Source: Paenibacillus radicis (ex Gao et al. 2016)
GTDB lineage: Bacteria; Bacillota; Bacilli; Paenibacillales; Paenibacillaceae
Assembly (NCBI RefSeq): GCF_014641555.1
Contig: NZ_BMHY01000011.1
Span: forward strand, 6,711-70,710
Direction of reading: 5' to 3'
Length of the DNA stretch: 64,000 nt
In this document: piece by piece, positions 1 through 9,056 of the stretch
Layout: the number at the start of each line of letters is the position of its first letter
Numbering within the stretch: the first letter of the stretch is position 1
Position numbers and translations under genes: made by a program
The notes under the pieces: generated by a model
The model's database searches: none
Told to the model about the DNA's origin: nothing
What the model saw: only the letters and a program-made list of their open reading frames with translations

Positions 1-41
1 CGAAACTGGCAGCCGGAACTGTATTTGGCGGTGAAGCGTAA
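1..41 (+). CDS. fmt: Methionyl-tRNA formyltransferase, C-terminal end only
   Basis: The third reading frame from the window edge encodes KLAAGTVFGGEA and stops with TAA at 39-41. This matches the usual end of Firmicute Fmt proteins (an EAGT-x-F/L-G type tail). The stop overlaps the rsmB start (TAATG), and fmt-rsmB is the normal order in Bacilli. Fmt formylates initiator Met-tRNA. Only 12 codons are visible, so the call rests mainly on synteny. Confidence 0.6.
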   Translation, partial: KLAAGTVFGGEA

Positions 42-1636
42 TGAGCAGCGGAGAGCAAATGAACGGTAACAAAGGCGGCGGCGCAAACGCTGCCCGTTCC
101 GCAGGCGGCAAAGGCCGCTCCAGCTCCGGCCGTCATGCTGGTGCCGGACAAGGGCGCGGCGGACAAAGCCGCGGCAAAGGTCAAGGCAGAAACAATGGTC
201 AAGGCAACGGCAATGCTCCTCGTGAGACTGCCGGAACCCGCGCCCCAGTTCTACGTGCCGGCAGAGCACCTCGCACGCCGAGGGAGCTGGCGCTGGATAC
301 GCTGGTTAAGGTCGCCGAGACCGGTGCGTATAGCAACCTGCAGTTGAATCGCGCCCTTCAGGACGCACAGCTGCAGCGTGCGGATGCGGCACTAGCAACA
401 GAGCTTGTATACGGCACGATTCAGCGGCAGCTTACGCTGGACCATTGGCTGAGCAAATTTGCCGCCAAAGGTTTGCACAAGCTGGAGCCGTGGGTGCATC
501 AACTGCTGCGCATGAGCGCTTATCAGCTGTTGTACCTCGATCGAATCCCGGCCCATGCAGCGGTGAATGAAGCGGTGACGATCGCCAAACGGCGCGGACA
601 CCAAGGCATCTCGGGAATGGTCAATGGCATTCTCCGCAGCATAGACCGTAATCGAGCTGAGCTGACAGTATCAGCGATTAACGATAAGGATCCGGTCGCG
701 AGAATCGCGCTTCGCCACTCTTACCCGGAGTGGCTGGTGCAAAGATGGATAGAGGCTTATGGCGAGGAAGCAGCCGAAGCGATTTGTGCGGCAGGCAATG
801 AGCCCCCTCACGCCAGCCTGCGGATCAACCCGCTGCGCGGAGCGAGGGAAGAGGCGCTCCGGCAATTGACGGAGCAAGGCTTCGACGCTTCGGCCTCGGT
901 TATTGCCCCGGCAGGTATTGCGGTTCGCCGCGGCGGCAACTTGGCCGATACGGAAGGCTTCCGTCAGGGCAAATGGACGGTACAGGATGAGAGCTCCATG
1001 CTCGTGGCCGAGGTGGCTGCACCACAGCCGGGCATGCAAGTGCTGGACTGCTGTGCTGCGCCTGGCGGCAAATCGACGCACTTGGCTGAACTAATGGAAG
1101 GCAAAGGCAAAGTATGGGCCAATGATCTGCATCCGCATAAGCGGCCATTGATCGAGGCACAAGCAGAGCGGCTGGGGCTGAACAATATCGAGGTCATTAC
1201 CGGCGATGCCGGGGCGCTCGATGAGCGGTTCCCGGAGTCTTCCATGGAAGTCGTATTGCTTGACGCGCCATGCTCCGGTTTTGGTGTCATTCGACGCAAG
1301 CCGGAGATCAAATGGACGAAGACAGCCGGCGATGTTGCGGAAATAGCGGCAATTCAGCGCAGGCTGCTCCGGGCTGCGGCCAATCTGGTCAAACCAGGCG
1401 GGACGCTCGTCTACAGCACTTGTACGATCGAGAAGGCGGAGAATGAGCAGCAAGTGGCAGCTTTTCTGTCGGAGCATTCCGAGTTCGAGCTGGACGCCGA
1501 ATGGCCGGAAGCTGTGCTTCGTCCGTTACGGCAAGCAGGAGCGATCGATGAAAGCTTCGCCGGACAGGCGCAGCTGCTGCCCCAGCATTTTGACAGCGAC
1601 GGCTTCTTCATCGCCCGCATGCGCAAGCGCGCTTAA
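41..1636 (+). CDS. rsmB: 16S rRNA (cytosine-967-C5)-methyltransferase RsmB
   Basis: This 531-residue protein should methylate C5 of a cytosine in 16S rRNA during 30S assembly. A NusB-like RNA-binding domain covers about residues 78-210. The Rossmann methyltransferase core follows, with the SAM motif DCCAAPGGKS near residue 334. The two cysteines of the mechanism are present: DAPCSG (C411) and YSTCT (C461). The first 70 residues are an unusual low-complexity Gly/Arg/Asn-rich extension, so the family's usual length of about 450 residues is exceeded. The ATG overlaps the fmt stop, indicating translational coupling. Known as sun or yloM in Bacillus. Confidence 0.95.
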   Translation: MSSGEQMNGNKGGGANAARSAGGKGRSSSGRHAGAGQGRGGQSRGKGQGRNNGQGNGNAPRETAGTRAPVLRAGRAPRTPRELALDTLVKVAETGAYSNLQLNRALQDAQLQRADAALATELVYGTIQRQLTLDHWLSKFAAKGLHKLEPWVHQLLRMSAYQLLYLDRIPAHAAVNEAVTIAKRRGHQGISGMVNGILRSIDRNRAELTVSAINDKDPVARIALRHSYPEWLVQRWIEAYGEEAAEAICAAGNEPPHASLRINPLRGAREEALRQLTEQGFDASASVIAPAGIAVRRGGNLADTEGFRQGKWTVQDESSMLVAEVAAPQPGMQVLDCCAAPGGKSTHLAELMEGKGKVWANDLHPHKRPLIEAQAERLGLNNIEVITGDAGALDERFPESSMEVVLLDAPCSGFGVIRRKPEIKWTKTAGDVAEIAAIQRRLLRAAANLVKPGGTLVYSTCTIEKAENEQQVAAFLSEHSEFELDAEWPEAVLRPLRQAGAIDESFAGQAQLLPQHFDSDGFFIARMRKRA

Positions 1637-1740
1637 GCCGTTTGTGGCTGTGCATGGGCGTTTGTGGTAAAATAAATCATCAGCGGAGCAGGCACTGCCT
1701 GCCATCCGCGCCAATTCAGAGTCAGGTGTGATAAAAAACG

Positions 1741-2787
1741 ATGAAACCTATTATTTATGACTATACGCTGGAACAGCTTCAAGATTGGATGAAAGAGAAC
1801 GGGGAGCCCGCATTCCGGGGCGGCCAGCTGTTCGATTGGCTGTACGTGAAGCGCGTCAATAGCTTCGAAGACATGTCGAATTTGCCAAAAGCGCTGCGCG
1901 ATAAGCTGGAGAACCATTTCCAATTCGTGACGCTGACTGAAATTACGAAGTTCGAATCGAAGGACGGCACCGTTAAGTTTCTGTTCGGCCTGCATGACAA
2001 TCACGCGATCGAGACCGTTATTATGCGCCATGATTACGGCAACAGCATATGTGTAACGACGCAGGTTGGCTGCCGGATCGGCTGTACGTTTTGCGCTTCG
2101 ACGCTGGGCGGCTTGAAACGGAATTTGACGGCCGGCGAGATCGTCGCTCAGGTTGTAACGGCGCAACAAATGCTGGACGCAACGAATGAGCGCGTATCAA
2201 GTATCGTAATCATGGGCTCCGGCGAGCCGTTTGAGAATTATGACGCTACGATGGCTTTTCTGCGTATTATGATACACGAGAAGGGTCTGAACATCGGACA
2301 GCGCCATATTACCGTCTCGACGAGCGGCATTGTGCCAAGCATGTATAAATTTACGGAAGAAAACACGCAGATCAATCTGGCGATTTCGATTCATGCGCCG
2401 AATGACAAGCTGCGCTCGAAGCTGATGCCGGTTAACCGCCGCTTTCCTTTCGAGGATGTTATGGCCGCGTGCCGCAACCATATTGCGAAGACAGGTCGCC
2501 GTATTACGTTCGAATATGCGTTAATCGGAGGCGTAAATGACCGCCCAGAGCATGCACAGGAGCTGGCGGATGTGCTGCAAGGGATGCTGTGCCACGTTAA
2601 CCTCATTCCGGTCAACCATGTACCGGAACGCAATTATGTACGTACGCCGCGCGAGGATATTTTCGAATTCCAGCGCATTCTGGAACGCAACAAGATCAAC
2701 GCGACGATCCGCAGGGAGCAGGGCCATGATATTGCTGCCGCATGCGGTCAATTAAGGGCGAAACATATGGAGTCCACGACGGGGTGA
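1741..2787 (+). CDS. rlmN: Dual-specificity 23S rRNA/tRNA adenine-C2 methyltransferase RlmN
   Basis: This 348-residue radical SAM enzyme methylates C2 of A2503 in 23S rRNA and A37 in some tRNAs. The iron-sulfur motif is C111-x3-C115-x2-C118, inside GCRIGCTFCASTLGG. A C-terminal cysteine (C335, in AAACGQLR) fits the methyl-carrying Cys of the family. Length matches the family. About 100 bases separate it from rsmB, and it runs into prpC with a gap of only six bases, so it probably heads or joins the prpC-prkC transcription unit as in Bacillus subtilis. Confidence 0.96.
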   Translation: MKPIIYDYTLEQLQDWMKENGEPAFRGGQLFDWLYVKRVNSFEDMSNLPKALRDKLENHFQFVTLTEITKFESKDGTVKFLFGLHDNHAIETVIMRHDYGNSICVTTQVGCRIGCTFCASTLGGLKRNLTAGEIVAQVVTAQQMLDATNERVSSIVIMGSGEPFENYDATMAFLRIMIHEKGLNIGQRHITVSTSGIVPSMYKFTEENTQINLAISIHAPNDKLRSKLMPVNRRFPFEDVMAACRNHIAKTGRRITFEYALIGGVNDRPEHAQELADVLQGMLCHVNLIPVNHVPERNYVRTPREDIFEFQRILERNKINATIRREQGHDIAAACGQLRAKHMESTTG

Positions 2788-2793
2788 TGACGG

Positions 2794-3570
2794 TTGTTAA
2801 TTACGGCAAGCCGAAGTGATATTGGACGTATTCGTCAAATTAATGAGGACCGCTCTTGGGTAGGGCAGCTGGCAAACGGCATTACGCTGGCGATCGTTGC
2901 CGATGGCATGGGCGGTCATCAGGCGGGTGACGTCGCCAGTCAGCTGGCGGTCAATTCATTCCGCGATTCGATGGAACAAAAAGCGGGTAAAGACGGATTG
3001 ACGCTGCAAGAGGGGAAAATGCTCATTCGGCAAGCGATTGTCGGAGCCAATGACGTTGTCTACGATATGGCTTCCCGCAATGAGCAATATTACAATATGG
3101 GGACGACTGTCGTTGCGGCGATGCTTATTGGCATGGAGACGATTATCGGCCATATTGGCGACAGCCGCGTATATCAGATTGCCAAAGGGAAGATTATGCA
3201 GCTGACTGAGGATCATACGCTCGTTAACGAGCTGTTCAAATCCGGTCAGGTAAGCGCAGAGGAAGCCGCCAATCATCCCCGCCGCAACGTGATTACCCGC
3301 GCGGTAGGAACGGATGCTCAGGTGGAGGTTGATATTTTGACTACTGCTCTGGAGCCGGACGACGTTCTTCTGCTATGCAGCGACGGCTTGACCAATATGG
3401 TCAATGACGAGCAGATTTTGCAGGCCGTTCTGGAAGAGGGATCGGATCTGTCCGATAAAGCGGAGCGCCTCGTCCAAATGGCGCTAAGCGCGGGCGGAGA
3501 CGACAATATTACCGTTGTGCTTATCCAGGATACCGCGGGCGCTTCGAACCAAGGGGGTGACAACGGATGA
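2794..3570 (+). CDS. prpC: PP2C-family protein phosphatase PrpC (Stp)
   Basis: This 258-residue serine/threonine phosphatase reverses phosphorylation by the neighbouring PASTA kinase. All metal-binding motifs are present: ADGMGGH near residue 33, GDSRVYQ near 122, CSDGL near 194 and GGDDNITVV near the C-terminus. No membrane segment is seen. The start is a TTG placed 6-7 bases after GGGGTGA; the ATG just upstream is out of frame. The stop overlaps the prkC start (ATGA), the classic coupled phosphatase-kinase pair. Confidence 0.95.
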   Translation: MLITASRSDIGRIRQINEDRSWVGQLANGITLAIVADGMGGHQAGDVASQLAVNSFRDSMEQKAGKDGLTLQEGKMLIRQAIVGANDVVYDMASRNEQYYNMGTTVVAAMLIGMETIIGHIGDSRVYQIAKGKIMQLTEDHTLVNELFKSGQVSAEEAANHPRRNVITRAVGTDAQVEVDILTTALEPDDVLLLCSDGLTNMVNDEQILQAVLEEGSDLSDKAERLVQMALSAGGDDNITVVLIQDTAGASNQGGDNG

Positions 3571-5732
3571 TCGGACATGATCTTGGCGGACGCTACGAAA
3601 TATTGACCCGGATCGGCGGAGGCGGGATGGCGCTGGTGTATAAAGCGCATGACGTCCTGCTGAACCGGAACGTCGCAGTCAAAGTGCTGCGGCAGCAATT
3701 CGTCCATGACGAGGAGTTTATTCGCCGTTTCCGGCGCGAGGCGCAATCAGCTGCGTCACTATCGCATCCCAACGTTGTCAGCATCTATGATGTCGGACAA
3801 GAGGACGATACGCATTATATCGTCATGGAATATATCGAAGGTCATAATTTAAATGAAATTATTCAAGAGCGAGCGCCGCTGCAAACCGATGAAGCGGTGC
3901 GAATTGCCGTGCAAATATGCGACGCGCTCGACCATGCGCATCAGAACCATATTATTCACCGCGACATTAAGCCGCATAATATATTGATCGGTAAGAACGG
4001 AAGAGTAAAGGTAACGGACTTCGGCATCGCGAGAGCTGCTACAGCATCGACGATTACGCAAACGGGCTCGGTTATTGGCTCCGTTCATTACTTCTCTCCC
4101 GAGCATGCCAAAGGCGTCAATACCGGAGAGAAATCCGATCTCTATTCGCTCGGCATCGTCATCTACCAGATGCTGACCGGCAAGCTGCCTTTTTTAGGAG
4201 AAAGCCCGATCAGTGTAGCGCTTAAGCATTTGCAGGAGGATTTCGAATCGCCGAGAGTCGTGAATCCGCATATTCCGCAAAGCGTGGAAAATATCATTCT
4301 GAAGGCTACGCGCAAAAATCAGTCAGAGCGTTACAACTCTGCGCATGAAATGCTGCTGGATCTGGACTCCTGTTTAAAGCCGGAGAGGCTGAATGAGCCA
4401 AAGGCAACGTTCGTAAGCGACAGTGACTTGGATGAGACGCGCGTCATGCCGGCAATACGGGGAGATTTCCGTCCTTCGCCGCCACCGCCATCTATGACTC
4501 CGCCGCCGGTTGAAAGGCTGGAGCGGGATCGGTCGTCGGCGCAGCCGAATGACAGCAAGCGGAAGGAAGAGTCCGCTGCGACTAAGAAGCCTATGAGCTG
4601 GAAGCGGACTACGTCTATTGTTGTCATTACGCTCGTTGCACTGGCTTTAATCGTCTGGGGCTTCACAGCCGTATTGAAAAAGCTGGATGTGGCAGAGGTG
4701 AAAGTTCCTTACGTAGTTGGCAAGCAGTTGAAAGAAGCTAGAGAAGAGCTCGAGGCTGCCGGATTGAGCGTCGAGGACCCGGTTACGGAAGAATTTAAGG
4801 CGGACATTCCAGCCGGACAGGTCTATGAGCAGACGAAAGCCAATATGCTGGTGAAGAAAGGCTCATTTATCCACCTTTCCGTCAGCAAAGGTGCAGAGCT
4901 GGAGAAGCTTTCTGAATATAAAGGCCAAAAGCTGCAGGTCGCTAAAGACGAGCTTTCTGCGCTTGGCGTCGACGTAGAAGATCGTTCCGTATTTAAAGTT
5001 GAGGAATTGTACAGCGATCAGGATGCCGGCACGATTATCAACCAGACTCCTGCAGCGGGTACTGAATTTAATCCCAAAGATGTTCAGTTTACCTTTATGG
5101 TCAGCAAGGGCCGTGAGACGTTCCCTATGCCGAACTTGGTCGGAAAGACGGTTGCTGAGGCGAAAGATGAAATAAGGGCGTATGAGCTTGTGCTGAACAA
5201 TGACGACATATTGTATGAGCCGAGCTACGACGTGAAGAAAGGAATCGTCATCGATTCCGACCCGTACAAATACAAGGACCCGGTGTCGAAAGGCAAGCGA
5301 ATATCCATCCGGGTCAGCTCCGGTCCTCCTGCGGATGCGAAGGAGCATCAGTTCAACATTACGATCTCGCCAACGCTGGCAGGTAAGACGAGTGAAATCC
5401 GAATCGTTTATTCCGATGCTCAAGGAGAGACAGTGGAGTGGGGCAAACGACAGATTTCAGATACGCAGACTTTCCCGGTTAAGGTGCTCGTGAGGCCGGA
5501 CGGAGAAGCGACGGTATTCGTATATCGGGATGGGCAATATGTCGATAAGAAAACGATCACCTATGCAGAAATTACGAAAGGCTCTGGTTCGACGACGGTG
5601 ACAATACCGGGAGCGGACCCGACTCCACCTCCAGTAATAGAAGTGCCTACGGATACTGATCCTGTAGAAACGCAAGGGCTGCAAACCGGCAATAACGGCG
5701 GAGATGGAGAACACACAGATGAGCAGCACTAA
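3567..5732 (+). CDS. prkC: PASTA-domain serine/threonine protein kinase PrkC
   Basis: This 721-residue transmembrane Hanks-type kinase senses muropeptides or lipid II in relatives and controls wall growth and spore germination. The cytosolic kinase domain (about 9-270) has the glycine loop IGGGGMALV, catalytic Lys K39, HRDIKPHN with D133 and DFG with D151. A Pro-rich juxtamembrane linker leads to one membrane helix at about 350-370. Three extracellular PASTA repeats follow (from about 377, 447 and 515) and a C-terminal beta-rich domain of about 110 residues ends in an acidic tail. Coupled to prpC by ATGA. Confidence 0.96.
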   Translation: MIGHDLGGRYEILTRIGGGGMALVYKAHDVLLNRNVAVKVLRQQFVHDEEFIRRFRREAQSAASLSHPNVVSIYDVGQEDDTHYIVMEYIEGHNLNEIIQERAPLQTDEAVRIAVQICDALDHAHQNHIIHRDIKPHNILIGKNGRVKVTDFGIARAATASTITQTGSVIGSVHYFSPEHAKGVNTGEKSDLYSLGIVIYQMLTGKLPFLGESPISVALKHLQEDFESPRVVNPHIPQSVENIILKATRKNQSERYNSAHEMLLDLDSCLKPERLNEPKATFVSDSDLDETRVMPAIRGDFRPSPPPPSMTPPPVERLERDRSSAQPNDSKRKEESAATKKPMSWKRTTSIVVITLVALALIVWGFTAVLKKLDVAEVKVPYVVGKQLKEAREELEAAGLSVEDPVTEEFKADIPAGQVYEQTKANMLVKKGSFIHLSVSKGAELEKLSEYKGQKLQVAKDELSALGVDVEDRSVFKVEELYSDQDAGTIINQTPAAGTEFNPKDVQFTFMVSKGRETFPMPNLVGKTVAEAKDEIRAYELVLNNDDILYEPSYDVKKGIVIDSDPYKYKDPVSKGKRISIRVSSGPPADAKEHQFNITISPTLAGKTSEIRIVYSDAQGETVEWGKRQISDTQTFPVKVLVRPDGEATVFVYRDGQYVDKKTITYAEITKGSGSTTVTIPGADPTPPPVIEVPTDTDPVETQGLQTGNNGGDGEHTDEQH

Positions 5733-6645
5733 GCAGTTGAAAGGTCGCATTGTAAAAGCGCTAAGCGGTTATTATTACGTGCTGCCGGTCGAGGAAGGTC
5801 CTTCCGGCCAGACAGTGCAGTGCCGAGGCCGAGGCGTTTTTAAGAAAAAGGGGATTAACCCCCTCGTCGGCGACGAGGTCTATTACAGCCTTACGGAGAA
5901 CGGCGAAGGAACGGTGGAGGAGATTTTGCCCCGTTCCTCCGAGCTCATTCGCCCGCCTGTCTCCAACATTGATCTGGCGATTCTGGTCTTCTCCGTTACG
6001 GAGCCGACCTTGAATCTGCAATTGCTGGACAAGTTTCTTGTTCATATCGAGCATACGGGAATTGAAGCCGTGCTTTGTCTCAGCAAGCAGGATCTGGAGA
6101 AGGACGGCAGCGAGACGAAAGAGGCATCGGAGGCAGCTGCCGCCGTTAACCGGATTTATTCGGCAATCGGCTATGAAGTATATGGCACGAGCTCGCGGCT
6201 TGGCGAAGGCGTTGAGGCGCTGCATGAACGGCTGCAAGGCCACCTTGCCGTATTCGCCGGTCAATCCGGCGTCGGCAAATCCTCGCTGCTTAACGCAATC
6301 GTACCGGGACTTGAGCTGGAGACGAACGCGATCAGCAATCGGCTGGGCCGGGGCAAGCATACGACCCGCCATGTGGAGCTCATCGATATCGGCGGCGCAT
6401 ATGTAGCCGATACGCCGGGCTTTAGCCAGCTGGACTTTGCCGAGCTTGGCATCGAGGATCTCGGTTATTGCTTCCGCGAGATGCGGGAGCTGTCGCCGGA
6501 TTGCAAATTCCGGGCTTGCAACCATGTACATGAGCCGGGCTGTGCCGTGCTGAAAGCGGTCGAGGAAGGGCGGATCGAACAAAGCCGCCACCAGCATTAC
6601 TTGCTGTTTATGGCGGAAATGAAAGAGAAAAAACGGAGGTACTAA
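5719..6645 (+). CDS. rsgA: Ribosome small-subunit GTPase RsgA
   Basis: RsgA (YloQ/CpgA) is a circularly permuted GTPase that checks late 30S maturation. An N-terminal OB fold leads to G4 (LSKQDLEKD), then the P-loop GQSGVGKSS (K187) and the G3 motif DTPGFSQ. A C-terminal zinc site has Cys and His spaced as in CKFRACNHVHEPGC. I chose the ATG at 5719 because GGAG lies 7 bases upstream; an in-frame ATG at 5704 has no good site. The gene begins inside the end of prkC, so the two are co-translated. Confidence 0.94.
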   Translation: MSSTKQLKGRIVKALSGYYYVLPVEEGPSGQTVQCRGRGVFKKKGINPLVGDEVYYSLTENGEGTVEEILPRSSELIRPPVSNIDLAILVFSVTEPTLNLQLLDKFLVHIEHTGIEAVLCLSKQDLEKDGSETKEASEAAAAVNRIYSAIGYEVYGTSSRLGEGVEALHERLQGHLAVFAGQSGVGKSSLLNAIVPGLELETNAISNRLGRGKHTTRHVELIDIGGAYVADTPGFSQLDFAELGIEDLGYCFREMRELSPDCKFRACNHVHEPGCAVLKAVEEGRIEQSRHQHYLLFMAEMKEKKRRY

Positions 6646-6649
6646 CCTA

Positions 6650-7294
6650 ATGGCATTAATCGCACCTTCTATTTTGTCGGCGGATTTCTCCCGCCTGGGC
6701 GAGGAAATCAAGGAAGCAGAGCGGGCAGGAGCCGATTGGATTCATGTTGACGTCATGGACGGCTTGTTCGTTCCGAATTTGACTTTTGGTCCTCCTGTAA
6801 TTGGCGCCGTACGTTCGGCAACGAAGCTGCCGTTCGATGTGCATCTGATGATTGAACGCCCGGAGCTGTCTATTGCGAGCTATGCGGCTGCTGGAGCGAA
6901 TCGGATTACGGTACACGCGGAAGCTTGCCTTCATTTGCATAGAACGATTCATCAAATTAAAGAGCTGGGCTTGCCGGCAGGCGTGGCGCTTAATCCAGCG
7001 ACACCGATATCGGTTCTTGACTGCATCATCGATGATGTAGATCTCGTATTGATTATGACAGTCAATCCGGGCTTTGGCGGCCAATCCTTCATTCCTCATT
7101 CGCTGCAAAAGCTGCGCCAGCTGCGCAAGCTGCTGAGCGAGCGCGGTTTGGATCATGTGCATGTACAGGTAGACGGAGGCATTAACAGCGAAACTTCTAA
7201 GCTGGTTACGGAAGCCGGGGCGAATGTCCTCGTTGCAGGAAATGCCGTGTTTGGCGAAAGTGACCGCGCTGCAGCAATTGCGGCACTGCGTTAG
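6650..7294 (+). CDS. rpe: Ribulose-phosphate 3-epimerase
   Basis: This 214-residue TIM-barrel enzyme interconverts ribulose 5-phosphate and xylulose 5-phosphate in the pentose phosphate pathway. Family motifs are clear: IAPSILSADFSRL at the N-terminus, HVDVMDGLFVPNLTFG with metal-binding His and Asp, VHLMIE, MTVNPGFGGQSF, and VDGGIN near the C-terminus. Length is normal. It follows rsgA after four bases, preceded by GGAGGT, as in Bacillus. Confidence 0.96.
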   Translation: MALIAPSILSADFSRLGEEIKEAERAGADWIHVDVMDGLFVPNLTFGPPVIGAVRSATKLPFDVHLMIERPELSIASYAAAGANRITVHAEACLHLHRTIHQIKELGLPAGVALNPATPISVLDCIIDDVDLVLIMTVNPGFGGQSFIPHSLQKLRQLRKLLSERGLDHVHVQVDGGINSETSKLVTEAGANVLVAGNAVFGESDRAAAIAALR

Positions 7295-7305
7295 GAGGCG
7301 GACCT

Positions 7306-7614
7306 GTGACAGAGCCTATGGATTTGGACTTGGATGAGTACGAAGAGCCGAGATGGAAGAGCATCCTTTGGATTTTGCTTTATTCACTGGTATGCGGTTT
7401 ACTGCTTATGGCCTTTTCGCTCATCGCGTCGATCGTAAAGTTTGTCTTTTCGCTTGCGGCGTTATTTCTAATTATCCGGTTTTTCAAACGTTATGAGCGT
7501 TGGGGCGCGAGGGGTGCCTTCATTGCACTGACGGTTGTCTTTTATTTCTTATCCGCGGTTATAGCGGCTTTCTTCATTTATATGCAGCAATACGGCCCGG
7601 CTGCTTCGGGCTAA
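7306..7614 (+). CDS. Small membrane protein, conserved position, unknown function
   Basis: This 102-residue protein has an acidic N-terminus followed by about three hydrophobic helices (roughly residues 22-45, 47-60 and 70-92). I do not recognise a family. The GTG start sits 7 bases after a perfect AGGAGG, which itself overlaps the rpe stop, so it belongs to the rpe transcription unit. The unit ends at the hairpin just downstream. No catalytic motif is visible. Confidence 0.75.
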   Translation: MTEPMDLDLDEYEEPRWKSILWILLYSLVCGLLLMAFSLIASIVKFVFSLAALFLIIRFFKRYERWGARGAFIALTVVFYFLSAVIAAFFIYMQQYGPAASG

Positions 7615-7673
7615 TAGAGAAGGGCTAATGCGGGCGTCTTGCAATGGAATAGGACGACTGTACGCCGCATAGG

Positions 7674-7712
7674 ATGGTTACATGAACGAAGGTTCGTGTA
7701 GCCATTTTTTTT
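7674..7712 (+). terminator. Rho-independent terminator after the rpe unit
   Basis: A 14-base stem (7674-7687 with 7692-7705, containing G-U pairs) closes on the loop GAAG and is followed by eight T residues. It ends the rsmB-to-rpe strand before spoVM. Confidence 0.85.
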
Positions 7713-7890
7713 ATGGAGATAAGCAAGCTTGAATTCCGGCACAGCTGCTTGTTTTTCGCAGGCTGCACCTAGCTTCGCTGCCAAAGGACGACGCATAGCG
7801 GATACAATCGGCTAATCAGGCAATTGCCGATGAAGGAAGGGAACTAAGCTTAAATCAACGTTTCGACGAGTGTCTGGGGAGGGATGGGGC

Positions 7891-7971
7891 ATGAAATTTT
7901 ACACGATCAAGCTGCCGAAATTTTTGGGCGGATTCGTCAAAGCCATATTGAATACGTTCCAAAAAAACTAG
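7891..7971 (+). CDS. spoVM: Stage V sporulation protein SpoVM (26 residues)
   Basis: This tiny ORF encodes 26 residues starting MKFYTIKLPKFLGG and nearly identical over the first half to Bacillus SpoVM, which is also 26 residues. SpoVM is an amphipathic helix that recognises the positive curvature of the forespore membrane and anchors SpoIVA and the spore coat. A GGGAGGG site precedes the ATG. It sits where expected, between rpe and rpmB, and proves that the organism descends from endospore formers. A bidirectional terminator follows. Confidence 0.95.
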   Translation: MKFYTIKLPKFLGGFVKAILNTFQKN

Positions 7972-8012
7972 GTTCGCAGTAGCAGCCTCCATCGAATGAT
8001 CGTGGTTATACG

Positions 8013-8044
8013 AAAAAAAAGCACCTGGGTTCAGGTGCTTTTTG
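8013..8044. terminator. Bidirectional terminator between spoVM and rpmB
   Basis: The inverted repeat AGCACCTG-GGTT-CAGGTGCT is flanked by A-rich sequence on the left and T-rich sequence on the right, so it can end both spoVM (+) and rpmB (-). Confidence 0.85.
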
Positions 8045-8080
8045 TCTACCGCCGGAAAACTCCATGCGGATGTTGTTATA

Positions 8081-8269
8081 CTATACACGAGTGATTTTGC
8101 CGGATTTCAGCGCGCGTGTGCTGACGTAAACGCGTTTCGGTTTACCATCAACCAAGATGCGAACTTTCTGCACGTTTACACCCCAAGAACGACGGTTTTT
8201 GTTATTCGCGTGGGAAACGTGGTTACCTGTACCAGGCGATTTGCCTGTAATGAAACATTTGCGGGACAT
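8081..8269 (-). CDS. rpmB: 50S ribosomal protein L28
   Basis: This 62-residue basic protein is ribosomal protein L28 (bL28), part of the large subunit near the E site. It begins MSRKCFITGKSPGTGNHVSH and has the family's NNKNRR-W stretch. No CxxC zinc pairs are present, so it is the zinc-independent form. AAGGAGGTG precedes the ATG. It runs opposite to its neighbours, as in Bacillus. Confidence 0.97.
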   Translation of the reverse strand: MSRKCFITGKSPGTGNHVSHANNKNRRSWGVNVQKVRILVDGKPKRVYVSTRALKSGKITRV

Positions 8270-8667
8270 GAGTACACCTCCTTCAAAAGCCTACTTCGTT
8301 AGCATGCGCTTTAAGTTTTGCTTCTCATAGCTTGCAATCATCGTCCAGGACGACTGAAGCAGCTGTCTGCAGCAAAAATGCTTGGTTGCATAAGCGGTAA
8401 GTCCGTGCGTGCTGCATTCCAATCTAAAGCAACCATGGCTTGTATTAGCCGTAATAAAGCCTACACATAAACACACTTGAATATCGTATCACAATTATGA
8501 TGGCTCAGCAACTTAAAAGTACGCAAATAGCGAACATTTTCCGAGGCCAGTATCGACTTTTTCAGATGATAGATGTCATGGTTTTACACGCTGCCCTTCT
8601 ATATCCGTGCCGTTTATAGTACAATGGTTTATAGTCCATAATATATACCGTAAAGGAGTGTATTTCC
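8270..8667. other. Divergent intergenic region between rpmB and the Asp23-like gene
   Basis: About 400 bases hold no convincing gene. On the minus strand a weak promoter can be drawn (TTGCTG and TACGAT, 17 bases apart, at 8483-8511) that would serve rpmB. Promoter-like AT-rich sequence near 8615-8625 may serve the plus-strand unit. No strong hairpin was seen. Confidence 0.4.
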
Positions 8668-9027
8668 ATGCCACTGCAGCTTAGCACTGAACTTGGCCAA
8701 ATATCCGTAACCGATAACACCATCGCCGTCATAGCAGGCTCCGCAGCCATGGATTGTTATGGACTTGTCGGGATGGCGTCCCGCAAGCAACTGAAAGACG
8801 GCATTGCCGAGCTGCTCGGCCGCGAGAATATGTCGAGAGGCGTCGAAGTACGAAGAGACAACGACAGTCTGCAGATTGATCTGCACATTATTGTGAGCTA
8901 CGGAACGAAAATTTCCGAGGTGGCCCACAATATTCAAACTAAAGTTAAATATGTTCTAAATGAGGTTATTGGTTTACAAGTGGATCAGGTTCATATATTT
9001 GTACAAGATGTTAGGGTAATAACTTAG
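8668..9027 (+). CDS. Asp23/Gls24-family envelope protein (YloU-like)
   Basis: This 119-residue protein belongs to the Asp23/Gls24 family, linked to cell-envelope stress and often encoded beside the fatty acid kinase FakA. Family features include GQISVTDNTIAVIAG near the N-terminus and a C-terminal beta strand ending VHIFVQDVRV. AAAGGAG precedes the ATG. It lies 29 bases before fakA, as yloU precedes yloV in Bacillus. Confidence 0.9.
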   Translation: MPLQLSTELGQISVTDNTIAVIAGSAAMDCYGLVGMASRKQLKDGIAELLGRENMSRGVEVRRDNDSLQIDLHIIVSYGTKISEVAHNIQTKVKYVLNEVIGLQVDQVHIFVQDVRVIT

Positions 9028-9056
9028 TAGCATAGTAGCAGGAAGGGGAATTTTCG

